Of a stretch of DNA of 5,753 nucleotides, positions 1 through 5,678 are shown in pieces. The stretch spans positions 1 to 5,753 of the forward strand of contig CADBRK010000001.1 of NCBI GenBank assembly GCA_902797065.1, written 5' to 3'. Every line of letters starts with the position of its first letter. Within the stretch, counting starts at the first letter, position 1. The position numbers were made by a program, and so were the translations under genes. The DNA comes from an uncultured Ruminococcus sp. (GTDB lineage Bacteria; Bacillota; Clostridia; Oscillospirales; Acutalibacteraceae). The notes under the pieces were generated by a model. That model saw only the letters and a list, made by a program, of their open reading frames with translations. It was not told where the DNA came from and searched no databases.

Positions 1-84
1 TGCGACTTTTCTTGTAAGAACGCCGAGTCTGCTGCCCTGTCCTCCTGCAAGGAGCATTGCCACTACCTCCTGCTTTGGTAGCAT
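1..84 (-). CDS. glgC: Glucose-1-phosphate adenylyltransferase (ADP-glucose pyrophosphorylase), N-terminal fragment
   Basis: Only the first 28 codons lie in the window; the gene runs off the left edge. The family makes ADP-glucose and pyrophosphate from glucose-1-phosphate and ATP, the committed step of bacterial glycogen synthesis, in the cytoplasm. The fragment shows the family's N-terminal nucleotidyltransferase signature: a short beta strand (VVAMLLAGG) running into the glycine-rich loop GGQGSRLGVLT at residues 14-24, which binds the nucleotide phosphates, followed by R-K, where the family continues toward its AKPAVPFGG block. The ATG at 84 is preceded by a strong GGAGGA site (97-92) with a 7-base spacer, which settles the start. 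The gene lies 89 bases downstream of glgB on the same strand, the expected glycogen operon partner. Identification is firm despite the truncation; whether the rest is intact cannot be seen. Confidence 0.93.
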   Translation of the reverse strand, partial: MLPKQEVVAMLLAGGQGSRLGVLTRKVA

Positions 85-91
85 AATTAAG

Positions 92-97
92 TCCTCC
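92..97 (-). promoter_or_regulatory. Ribosome binding site of glgC
   Basis: GGAGGA on the minus strand, 7 bases before the ATG at 84. It is a near-perfect anti-16S match and fixes the glgC start. Confidence 0.85.
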
Positions 98-102
98 AAT
101 CA

Positions 103-132
103 ATTTTAGTATTTAGCATTATGTATTGTCAA
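103..132 (-). promoter_or_regulatory. Possible weak internal promoter before glgC
   Basis: On the minus strand a perfect -35 hexamer TTGACA (132-127) is followed after 18 bases by TAAAAT (108-103), 5 of 6 matches to the -10 consensus. The predicted transcription start (about 96-97) falls at the edge of the glgC Shine-Dalgarno, leaving a leader of only about 12 bases. It may therefore be weak or a chance AT-rich match. If real, glgC could be expressed apart from glgB. Confidence 0.3.
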
Positions 133-147
133 TATCTATTTAATAGC

Positions 148-164
148 CGGCATGACAAATGCCG
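148..164 (-). other. Small intergenic stem-loop between glgB and glgC
   Basis: CGGCAT and ATGCCG form a perfect 6-bp stem around a 5-base loop, 10 bases after the glgB stop codon. On the minus strand no solid U-tract follows, so it is not a convincing terminator. It could be an RNA 3'-end stabiliser or processing site that lets glgB and glgC accumulate at different levels from one transcript, or a weak attenuator. Confidence 0.35.
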
Positions 165-173
165 ATTATCTGC

Positions 174-2348
174 TTATTTATCGGACGTATCCTTGTCCTT
201 TTTTGATGTTTTTTTGCTGATTCGCCTGCTCGCTTTCCCGGGATGATCGGTCTTTTCGTCATCTGCCTTCGATGCTTTGTCCGCCTTTTTGGACTTAGCC
301 TTAACGGTGACTCTGACCTTTTCGCCCTTCTTTGCTTTGACCGACGCCTTGATCTTTGTATCCGTCTTTACGGTCTTATCCTCCGCATCGGATTCCTTCG
401 TCTTTTCGGCAGCTTTTTTCACGCACCTGAAATACATTACCGACATCGGCGGAATGGTGAGCGTGATCGAGTTTTCAAGCTCGTGGCACGGCTTTTTCTT
501 TGATTTTATCGCATTGCCGTTAGAAAATCCGCTGCCGCCGTACTCCTCTTTATCGGTGGTAAACACCTCTGAGTATGTACCGGCATAAGGAACGCCGATG
601 ATGTAATCTTCCCTGAGCATAGGCTGGAAGTTGCATACACAGATAAGCTCCTCGCCCTTGCGGTCGATACGTCTGAACACCAGGATAGAACGCTGGTAAT
701 CACTGTGGCATATCCACTGGAAGCCCTCCCACGAGAAATCTATCTCATACAGCGGAGAATTCTCTTTGTAGAAGATGTTCATATCCTTGAAGAAGGTCTG
801 CAGCTGCTTATGCGTATCGTAATCGAGCACCTCCCAGTCGAGCTGTTTTTCGTAATTCCACTCGTCGAACTGACCGATCTCCGAACCCATGAACATAAGC
901 TTTTTGCCCGGATGTGCCATCATATATGCTATGAATGTCTTTACGCCCGCGAATTTGAGGTTATAGTCGCCGGGCATTTTGTTCATCAGCGAACATTTTC
1001 CGTATACCACCTCGTCGTGACTTATCGGCAGCATAAAGTTTTCGCTGAATGCGTATATAAGTGAAAAAGTAAGATTATCGTGATGATACGGACGATAAAC
1101 GGGGTCAAGCGCCAGGTATCTGAGCATATCGTTCATCCAGCCCATATTCCACTTGAAGCTGAAACCGAGTCCGCCCATGTCTGTCGGGCGCGAAACCATC
1201 GGGAATGCCGTGGATTCCTCTGCGATCATCATATTGCCCGGGAAAAGCTTTGAACACGTGTTGTTGAGCCTGCGGATAAAATCCATAGCTTCGAGGTTTT
1301 CTTTTCCTCCGAACATATTCGGACACCACTCGCCGTCTTTGCGGTTATAATCGAGATACAGCATAGAAGCTACCGCGTCTACTCTGATGCCGTCAACATG
1401 GTACTTATCCATCCAGAACATTGCGCTCGAAACAAGGAAGCTTATTACCTCGTACCGGCTGTAGTTATAAACAAGTGTTCCCCACTCTTTATGTTCGCCC
1501 TTGCGCCAGTCCTCATATTCATAACAGCACGTTCCGTCGAACCGTATCAGACCGTGAGCGTCTCTCGGGAAATGGGCGGGTACCCAGTCAAGAATAACGC
1601 CAAGCCCCGCCTGATGCGCCTTGTCGATAAGATACATAAAATCATGCGGCGTACCGTAGCGTGACGTCGGGGCATAGTAACCCGTTACCTGATACCCCCA
1701 CGAACCGTCGAAGGGATACTCCGTGAGAGGCAGAAACTCAATGTGAGTATAGCCCATGCCGGCAGCGTACGGAACAAGCTCGTCGGCAAGCTCCCTGTAG
1801 CTGTAAAAAGCGCCGTTCTCGTGCTTTTTCCACGAACCCGCATGTACTTCGTAAACATTTACGGGCTTGTCGTTGTATATACAGGGCTTCTGCACGGTGT
1901 CGCTGCCGTCGTCAAGCTTTTCGGCTGCAAGTCTCTTGTTTTCGATCCACTCGTCGTCCTCCCAGTCATACCCCTCTATATCATAAAATTTCGAGGCATT
2001 GTTCGGACGCGTTTCAAAGTGGAACGCATACGGATCGCTTTTGTAGAGACGCTCGCCCCACTGCGTATCTATACAGTATTTGTAGTTGTCGAATTCATTG
2101 ACAACATTGGGGACAAAGCACTCCCATACGCCTGCTTCGCTTATCTTGCCCATACGGTCTGACTCGGGATTCCAGAAGTTGAAATCTCCCACTACCGAAA
2201 CTGCCGCAGCATTCGGCGCCCACACGCGGAACACCACGCCAAGCTGCCCGAACATATAGGATTTATGCGCTCCCAGCAGATCGTAAGCCCTTGCGCTGCT
2301 GCCCGAATGAAAATCATCAAGCAAGCCCTGCACGATGCTGTCTATCAT
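174..2348 (-). CDS. glgB: 1,4-alpha-glucan (glycogen) branching enzyme, GH13, with lysine-rich C-terminal tail
   Basis: 724 residues. The family cuts an alpha-1,4-glucan chain and reattaches it by an alpha-1,6 bond, branching cytoplasmic glycogen. Order of parts: a CBM48-type domain from about residue 25 (LLGAHK, FRVWAPNAAAVSVVGDFN) to 110; the GH13 barrel from about 160 to 535; a C-terminal beta domain to about 643. GH13 signatures are present: DWVPAHF (254-260), DGIRVDAV with the nucleophile Asp324, AEES with the acid/base Glu377, and SHDEVV with the third catalytic Asp445. SWGYQVTGYYAP (216-227) is the family's substrate-site motif. The extra N1 domain of the E. coli enzyme is absent, so the core is about 640 residues. 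Residues 644-724 form a charged, low-complexity tail not expected in the family. The ATG at 2348 has AAAGGAG (2366-2360), an 11-base spacer, and a promoter about 80 bases upstream. glgC follows on the same strand. Function is secure; the role of the tail is unknown. Confidence 0.97.
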   Translation of the reverse strand: MIDSIVQGLLDDFHSGSSARAYDLLGAHKSYMFGQLGVVFRVWAPNAAAVSVVGDFNFWNPESDRMGKISEAGVWECFVPNVVNEFDNYKYCIDTQWGERLYKSDPYAFHFETRPNNASKFYDIEGYDWEDDEWIENKRLAAEKLDDGSDTVQKPCIYNDKPVNVYEVHAGSWKKHENGAFYSYRELADELVPYAAGMGYTHIEFLPLTEYPFDGSWGYQVTGYYAPTSRYGTPHDFMYLIDKAHQAGLGVILDWVPAHFPRDAHGLIRFDGTCCYEYEDWRKGEHKEWGTLVYNYSRYEVISFLVSSAMFWMDKYHVDGIRVDAVASMLYLDYNRKDGEWCPNMFGGKENLEAMDFIRRLNNTCSKLFPGNMMIAEESTAFPMVSRPTDMGGLGFSFKWNMGWMNDMLRYLALDPVYRPYHHDNLTFSLIYAFSENFMLPISHDEVVYGKCSLMNKMPGDYNLKFAGVKTFIAYMMAHPGKKLMFMGSEIGQFDEWNYEKQLDWEVLDYDTHKQLQTFFKDMNIFYKENSPLYEIDFSWEGFQWICHSDYQRSILVFRRIDRKGEELICVCNFQPMLREDYIIGVPYAGTYSEVFTTDKEEYGGSGFSNGNAIKSKKKPCHELENSITLTIPPMSVMYFRCVKKAAEKTKESDAEDKTVKTDTKIKASVKAKKGEKVRVTVKAKSKKADKASKADDEKTDHPGKASRRISKKTSKKDKDTSDK

Positions 2349-2359
2349 AAGTCTGCACT

Positions 2360-2366
2360 CTCCTTT
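2360..2366 (-). promoter_or_regulatory. Ribosome binding site of glgB
   Basis: AAAGGAG on the minus strand, 11 bases before the ATG at 2348. The spacing is slightly long but there is no better in-frame alternative, and the CBM48 domain begins soon after this start. Confidence 0.65.
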
Positions 2367-2433
2367 CGCTGTAAAGTCATTAAATAAGAGAACAATTTCT
2401 ATATATTTCCTGATTTTTCATACATACAATTAT

Positions 2434-2462
2434 ATGATACCACTAACGAATAATTTTTTCAA
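2434..2462 (-). promoter_or_regulatory. Promoter of the glgB-glgC operon
   Basis: Minus-strand TTGAAA (2462-2457), 17-base spacer, TATCAT (2439-2434). An overlapping perfect TATAAT (2434-2429) could serve as an alternative -10, but its spacing to the same -35 is 22 bases. The predicted start near 2427 leaves a leader of about 80 bases before glgB. Confidence 0.65.
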
Positions 2463-2474
2463 GATATTTTACAC

Positions 2475-2490
2475 AAATTGATAACAATTT
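2475..2490. promoter_or_regulatory. Inverted repeat upstream of the glgB promoter, possible operator
   Basis: AAATTG-ATAA-CAATTT is a perfect 6-bp inverted repeat ending 13 bases upstream of the glgB -35 box. Its position suits an activator or repressor site. The surroundings are very AT-rich, so chance cannot be excluded. The sequence around it shares the octamer ACAAATTG with the inverted repeat at 5008-5020 in the leader of the kinase-like gene. Confidence 0.3.
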
Positions 2491-2635
2491 TTACCTTACG
2501 ATTTTGTGATATTTGACCCCTGTTTTTTACAGCTTTGTCTTTTCGGAATATTTCACATATTCGCACGGTGCGTTTTTATGCAATATTACCCCGAAACGGA
2601 GTAAAAAAGCGAACAAGTGCCGAACCTTCACAAAA

Positions 2636-3778
2636 TCAATACAGCACAAGCACGCTGCCTTTTATCGTGCCGCTCGCCTGATAAACATCTTTCAGGTCAA
2701 GCTCGCTGTCATAAACGGTGATATAATCCTTCTCGCCCTTTGTCTCGCCGATAACATATCTGTCGTCGATACACTTCACAAGCCTGCCGATACTCACGGG
2801 ATATGTTATATGTACATCGGAGTTGATCCTTCCGATAAGCTCGGTCTCGTCACCCGTACGCGATATACTGTACACCTTGCCCTCGTCGCTGTCTGTGAAG
2901 AATGCTTCTCCGTTTATATCGAGAACATTCGTGATCTTGCCGCCGAACCTTGGTATCGAGCAGTAACTCTCCGCATTATTCACGAACGATCTCGCACGAA
3001 GAAGAATATTCTCCCCGCAGATACACTCAAGCTGGACGCTGCCCTTCGAACCTGCCGTGACGATCTTCTTCGGCTTGGTATCATGTTCCTTTTTCCTGAC
3101 AGCCGAAAGGAAGGCGTTTTTCGATATTACCCTGATACTCTCCTCAAGCTCGTTGTCGGAAATACTCAGCTTCTGAATAATGCGCTGCTTCTCCTTTGCA
3201 TTCCCGAAGGAATCGTTGAGCAGCATCCATTCCTCGCCGTTCGCCGTAAAAGTCTGCATATTGTTCCTGACGAGCATGACTGTTTCAAAATCACGCACAA
3301 AATATCTCTCACACTTAGAGAGATCATACAGGTGTGCGATAAGACTGCAGTTTGTCGACTCAAGGCATCTGTTGAACATATCCTTATGTTCGTTATCCGA
3401 TTTTGTGTATATGAGAATATTATCATCATCTACGGCAACGCAGTCGCAGAATGCGCCTATCAGCGGTATGCGTCTGCGGTACATCTCGCTGCCTGTTTTT
3501 TTGTCGATCTTTACGATCCACACAGTGCTGCCCGAATTCTCGAACAATATAATGATGCTGTTTTTCCCGGTATAATAATGCTGGTAATATCCCGAATCGT
3601 CGAACACAAAGCATGACAAAAGCTGTTCCGCGCCGTCGTCAAGGCTGCAGCCGTAAATACACACGCTGTCTGCCCCTCTGGTTTTCAGCTCCTCGGCATA
3701 GTATATCACACCGTCGTCGATCTCTATAACGTCGATCCGTCTTTTGTACATATCATCTCTTAAATCTATTACAGTCAA
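2636..3778 (-). CDS. Uncharacterised protein, probable cytoplasmic beta-propeller-like fold
   Basis: I do not recognise this family. From the TTG at 3778 it is 380 residues with no signal peptide and no transmembrane segment. The chain is a run of short hydrophobic strands with turns, roughly repeated: GVIYYAEEL, SIIILFENS, TVWIVKIDKKTG, NILIYTKSD, SLIAHLYDLSK, EAFFTDSDEGKVYSISRTGD, RYVIGETKGEKDYITVYD. Strand pairs joined by Asp/Gly turns are what a WD40-like or YVTN-like beta-propeller looks like, but no classical WD motif is present. It has about 12 cysteines, unusually many, consistent with a reducing cytoplasm. The TTG start is chosen because GGAGAGGAG lies 9 bases before it, whereas the in-frame ATG at 3808 overlaps a promoter -10 box and has no Shine-Dalgarno. 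It lies 80 bases after the kinase-like gene and about 290 bases before glgB on the same strand, so a link to glycogen metabolism is possible but unproven. Confidence 0.8.
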   Translation of the reverse strand: MTVIDLRDDMYKRRIDVIEIDDGVIYYAEELKTRGADSVCIYGCSLDDGAEQLLSCFVFDDSGYYQHYYTGKNSIIILFENSGSTVWIVKIDKKTGSEMYRRRIPLIGAFCDCVAVDDDNILIYTKSDNEHKDMFNRCLESTNCSLIAHLYDLSKCERYFVRDFETVMLVRNNMQTFTANGEEWMLLNDSFGNAKEKQRIIQKLSISDNELEESIRVISKNAFLSAVRKKEHDTKPKKIVTAGSKGSVQLECICGENILLRARSFVNNAESYCSIPRFGGKITNVLDINGEAFFTDSDEGKVYSISRTGDETELIGRINSDVHITYPVSIGRLVKCIDDRYVIGETKGEKDYITVYDSELDLKDVYQASGTIKGSVLVLY

Positions 3779-3787
3779 TATTGTACA

Positions 3788-3796
3788 CTCCTCTCC
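3788..3796 (-). promoter_or_regulatory. Ribosome binding site that fixes a TTG start
   Basis: GGAGAGGAG on the minus strand sits 9 bases before the TTG at 3778. It lies inside the longer reading frame that begins at the ATG at 3808, so that longer start is unlikely. Confidence 0.75.
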
Positions 3797-3808
3797 GATA
3801 ATACTCAT

Positions 3809-3817
3809 ATTATATCA
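3809..3817 (-). promoter_or_regulatory. Extended -10 promoter of the propeller-like gene
   Basis: TGATATAAT on the minus strand is a perfect extended -10 element (TGn plus TATAAT). The best -35 at 17 bases, CAACTT, is poor, as is usual for extended -10 promoters. Predicted start is near 3802, giving a short leader of about 24 bases that holds the GGAGAGGAG site. It would allow expression separate from the upstream kinase-like gene. Confidence 0.6.
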
Positions 3818-3858
3818 CGGAAGCCATAAACAAGTTGTCGAACCCGGACGAAAAAAGC

Positions 3859-4977
3859 TTACATATACGCAGGCCACACAAGTTTTGTTTCGGGGAATCC
3901 CACTCCGAGGTATGAACCGAGCGAAAGACAGACCGTGTTTTTTCTGTCGCTGAAATTAAGCGCGATCGCCGTACCGTCATGTATCAGCTTTACAACAACG
4001 TCTTTCCTGAGTCTGCCCGACAGCTCCCACCACAAACATTCGGCATAGTTTTTGCCCAATGCGCAGAGTTTTGCATAGCCGCTGCGCTGTGCGTTGAGCG
4101 CGCCGTCGATCGTATAGCTTGCGATACTTATCACGATCTCGCTGTTAGGCTCGGTGTTGGTCAAAGCTTTTGCGGTGTTGTAGGTGTCCTCTATTGCCTT
4201 CAGCAGATACTGATGCAGTTTTTTAGCCTGATGCAGCTTTTCCGCCTCGTTGGGCATCTCCCAATCCATATATCTGGACGGATACGGTTCAAGCGTCTTT
4301 ATATCGGTTATCTCTCCCCTGCTTTTCGTGACAAAGCACCGCTTGATGTTCGTCTGCCCGAAATCCATAACGACATTTACTCCGTCCTCGGAGGAGATCT
4401 GAGTTGCACAGCCGAGTACACCGACGTCGGACGGATTGTCGTAAAGAATGATATTATAAGGTATTACACACGCCGTCCGAAAGACATATTCGATACATTT
4501 TTTCAGTTCCTCGCCGAACCTTCCGTTTGCAAGTCCGCCGACAAGGATAATATCTTCCACCTGGTTCCAGTATTCCCAGTGCTTATCCGTCCAGTCCTCC
4601 CTCGCCTCGCGGTTCTCCTTCTGTCCGCTCTTCAGAGCGAGGAACAGCAGACCCAGCCTCATTCCGAATTTTTCGGCGATCTTCTTCGCAGTAAATGATT
4701 CTTCTTTGTTACCGCCCGAAAGCTTCTCCGAAAGCAGCTTGGGGAGCTTTTTTTCTTCATATTCATTCAGGTCGATGCCAAGCTCTTTATGATATTTTTT
4801 TATTTCTTCTATAACTAATTTTGTACTGAAAAATTCTTTTACTGTCAGACCCTCAATGCTGTCGTCTATGCCGTAAATAGGCAGCTTGCGGAGGCGTATT
4901 TTATTAATTGAACATACAGAGGTCAGATAATCCGATCTGTTGGGATCATCGACCCTGTTCAAAAAAGGATTTTGCAT
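3859..4977 (-). CDS. ROK/hexokinase-like (ASKHA) kinase-family protein with circularly permuted domain order
   Basis: 372 residues from the ATG at 4977. Motifs of the sugar-kinase/actin ATPase fold are present but rearranged. Residues about 98-192 look like the usual C-terminal lobe: an amphipathic helix (AKKIAEKFGMRLGLLFLAL), the adenosine motif DIILVGGLANG (about 142-152), and a family-like end, SDVGVLGCA. Next comes what is normally the N-terminus: VVMDFGQTNIK (202-212), the phosphate-1 loop. Then IVISIASYTIDG, and VVKLIHDGTAIAL with the expected catalytic Asp334 (NDanaAA in ROK), and lastly LSLGSYLGVGF (351-361), the phosphate-2 loop, eleven residues before the end. There is no CxCGxxGCxE zinc motif and no helix-turn-helix, so it is not a classical ROK repressor. 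The ATG has GGAG 8 bases upstream; the in-frame TTG at 5007 has none. A promoter lies about 70 bases upstream. ATP binding is likely; sugar phosphorylation, with glucose as the obvious guess beside glgBC, is inference. Confidence 0.82.
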   Translation of the reverse strand: MQNPFLNRVDDPNRSDYLTSVCSINKIRLRKLPIYGIDDSIEGLTVKEFFSTKLVIEEIKKYHKELGIDLNEYEEKKLPKLLSEKLSGGNKEESFTAKKIAEKFGMRLGLLFLALKSGQKENREAREDWTDKHWEYWNQVEDIILVGGLANGRFGEELKKCIEYVFRTACVIPYNIILYDNPSDVGVLGCATQISSEDGVNVVMDFGQTNIKRCFVTKSRGEITDIKTLEPYPSRYMDWEMPNEAEKLHQAKKLHQYLLKAIEDTYNTAKALTNTEPNSEIVISIASYTIDGALNAQRSGYAKLCALGKNYAECLWWELSGRLRKDVVVKLIHDGTAIALNFSDRKNTVCLSLGSYLGVGFPETKLVWPAYM

Positions 4978-4985
4978 AACGCTCA

Positions 4986-4989
4986 CTCC
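4986..4989 (-). promoter_or_regulatory. Ribosome binding site of the kinase-like gene
   Basis: GGAG on the minus strand, 8 bases before the ATG at 4977. It supports this start over the in-frame TTG at 5007. Confidence 0.65.
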
Positions 4990-5007
4990 ATTCCGATTAA
5001 AAAACAA

Positions 5008-5020
5008 TTACAAATTGTAA
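5008..5020. promoter_or_regulatory. Perfect inverted repeat in the leader of the kinase-like gene, possible operator
   Basis: TTACAA-A-TTGTAA is a perfect 6-bp palindrome with a one-base centre, about 20 bases downstream of the predicted transcription start and 31 bases before the ATG. A repressor bound there would block transcription. AT-rich composition lowers confidence. Confidence 0.35.
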
Positions 5021-5045
5021 AACAATAACCCCATCGTACCACATA

Positions 5046-5074
5046 ATTATACTATATATCGCTTCCCGTGTCAT
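5046..5074 (-). promoter_or_regulatory. Promoter of the kinase-like gene
   Basis: Minus-strand ATGACA (5074-5069), 17-base spacer, perfect TATAAT (5051-5046): 11 of 12 consensus bases. Predicted start near 5039, leader about 62 bases. It lies just downstream of a minus-strand terminator (5107-5128), so transcription of this gene is probably insulated from anything to its right. Confidence 0.8.
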
Positions 5075-5106
5075 TAATTTTTTGTTAATTTAGTCGTAAT
5101 TATGCG

Positions 5107-5128
5107 AAAAAAAGCCGGCAGCCGCCGG
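5107..5128 (-). terminator. Intrinsic terminator, minus strand
   Basis: Read on the minus strand: CCGGC, loop GGCT, GCCGG, then C and seven T. The 5-bp all-GC stem and U-tract make a standard Rho-independent terminator. There is no protein gene immediately upstream of it on this strand, so it ends either a small RNA or the remnant of a lost gene. Confidence 0.75.
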
Positions 5129-5228
5129 AAAGGGCATAGTCGTTAACTTAAGGTTTTTCAGTTGTAATTTTACCGAAAACCGAAGACTTAAAAATTAAAA
5201 CTTAAAAATATCGGAGTCGCTTCGCTCC
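5107..5228 (-). ncRNA. Candidate small RNA ending at the intrinsic terminator
   Basis: On the minus strand TTGAAG (5261-5256), 16 bases, TATAAA (5239-5234) could be a promoter with a start near 5228; the terminator at 5128-5107 would give a transcript of about 120 bases. Inside it GGTTTT (5152-5157) and AAAACC (5176-5181) can pair, and the start contains a GGAG/CTCC arm. No credible reading frame exists in it. The promoter match is moderate and I recognise no known RNA family, so this is a weak proposal. Confidence 0.25.
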
Positions 5229-5637
5229 TGTTTTTTATATAACAGGTTCACTATTCTTCAATCTTAAGCAGACGACATTGCCGGAAGGGAGTGCCATCCG
5301 AATACAACCCATGTCGGCCTGACAAATTTTTTTGTATACAGCGAGCGAGATTTTTAAGGAGACACTGATTAAATCGAGTGCCGAAGTTGCGCCGTCGGAT
5401 TTTCAGGCAGGCAAACGCATGCAGGTGTTACGCGTACATAATAATATCTGTTTTTTTGCTTTGAAACTCGCGCCCTCTGCAAAGCAGAAGCATCGAACGA
5501 GCCGGTTGGGAACCGTCACCGACGGCAGACGAGGATAAAGATGCAGGGTCAAAAGCATGATTATTCATTTCAACGGGTATCAATACACCGAAAAATCAGA
5601 AAAACGTAAAATCAGCTAAAAATTTTTTAATTAACTA
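5130..5637. other. Intergenic stretch without a convincing protein gene; possible dispersed repeat or structured element
   Basis: About 500 bases between the terminator and the tRNA promoter. The left third is AT-rich, with a 10-base direct repeat ACTTAAAAAT (5186-5195 and 5200-5209). From about 5270 to 5530 it is GC-richer and dense in inverted repeats: CGACAT/ATGTCG (5273-5278 with 5311-5316) enclosing a CGGAaGG/CCaTCCG hairpin (5282-5300); AAATC/GATTT (5371-5375 with 5398-5402); TCTGC/GCAGA (5476-5488); CGGTT/AACCG (5503-5515), overlapping the competing CCGTC/GACGG (5513-5525). A 68-codon frame crosses it (5332-5538) but begins at TTG without a Shine-Dalgarno and has no recognisable protein character. 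Composition and structure suggest a repeat element or noncoding RNA rather than a gene. Confidence 0.4.
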
Positions 5638-5666
5638 TTGACAAACCTTCCGAAAACTGATATAAT
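5638..5666 (+). promoter_or_regulatory. Consensus promoter of the tRNA-Gln gene
   Basis: TTGACA (5638-5643), exactly 17 bases, TATAAT (5661-5666), with TGA just before the -10 as an extended element. All 12 consensus bases match. The predicted start near 5673 is about 6 bases before the mature tRNA 5' end, so the tRNA is the first gene of its transcript. Confidence 0.9.
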
Positions 5667-5678
5667 TATTTTCGTCGT

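Noticed and set aside
277..588. Plus-strand open frames over the glgB 3' end
   Set aside because: Antisense of the lysine-rich tail and C-terminal domain; the hydrophobic look comes from complementing lysine codons.
2561..2576. CGCA/TGCG hairpin followed by T5 on the plus strand
   Set aside because: Only a 4-bp stem, and no plus-strand gene upstream.
2588..2602. Stem ACCCCG/CGGAGT as terminator of the propeller-like gene
   Set aside because: On the minus strand no U-tract follows the stem (the T run lies before it), so it is not a standard intrinsic terminator. I see no clear terminator between this gene and glgB.
2513..3616. Long plus-strand open frame (367 codons)
   Set aside because: It is the antisense of the propeller-like gene. 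The minus-strand frame has the promoter, the Shine-Dalgarno and protein-like strand repeats; this one has none.
3979..4698. Plus-strand open frame of 239 codons
   Set aside because: Antisense shadow of the kinase-like gene, whose motifs are clear on the minus strand.
4978..5007. Upstream TTG start (5007) adding ten residues to the kinase-like protein
   Set aside because: No Shine-Dalgarno before it, whereas GGAG stands 8 bases before the ATG at 4977.
5212..5246. GGAG/CTCC hairpin with a T run, or CCTGTT/AACAGG stem, as a plus-strand terminator
   Set aside because: The first stem is only four pairs plus a wobble and there is no plus-strand gene upstream to terminate; the second has an 8-base AT loop and no T tract after it.
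5311..5333. TGTC/GACA stem followed by T7 as a plus-strand terminator
   Set aside because: Four-pair stem, too weak, and no plus-strand transcript is supported to its left.
5332..5538. Plus-strand 68-codon open frame
   Set aside because: It starts at TTG in a T-rich run without a Shine-Dalgarno, has no recognisable protein features, and runs across several inverted repeats. More likely a chance frame in a repeat or structured region.
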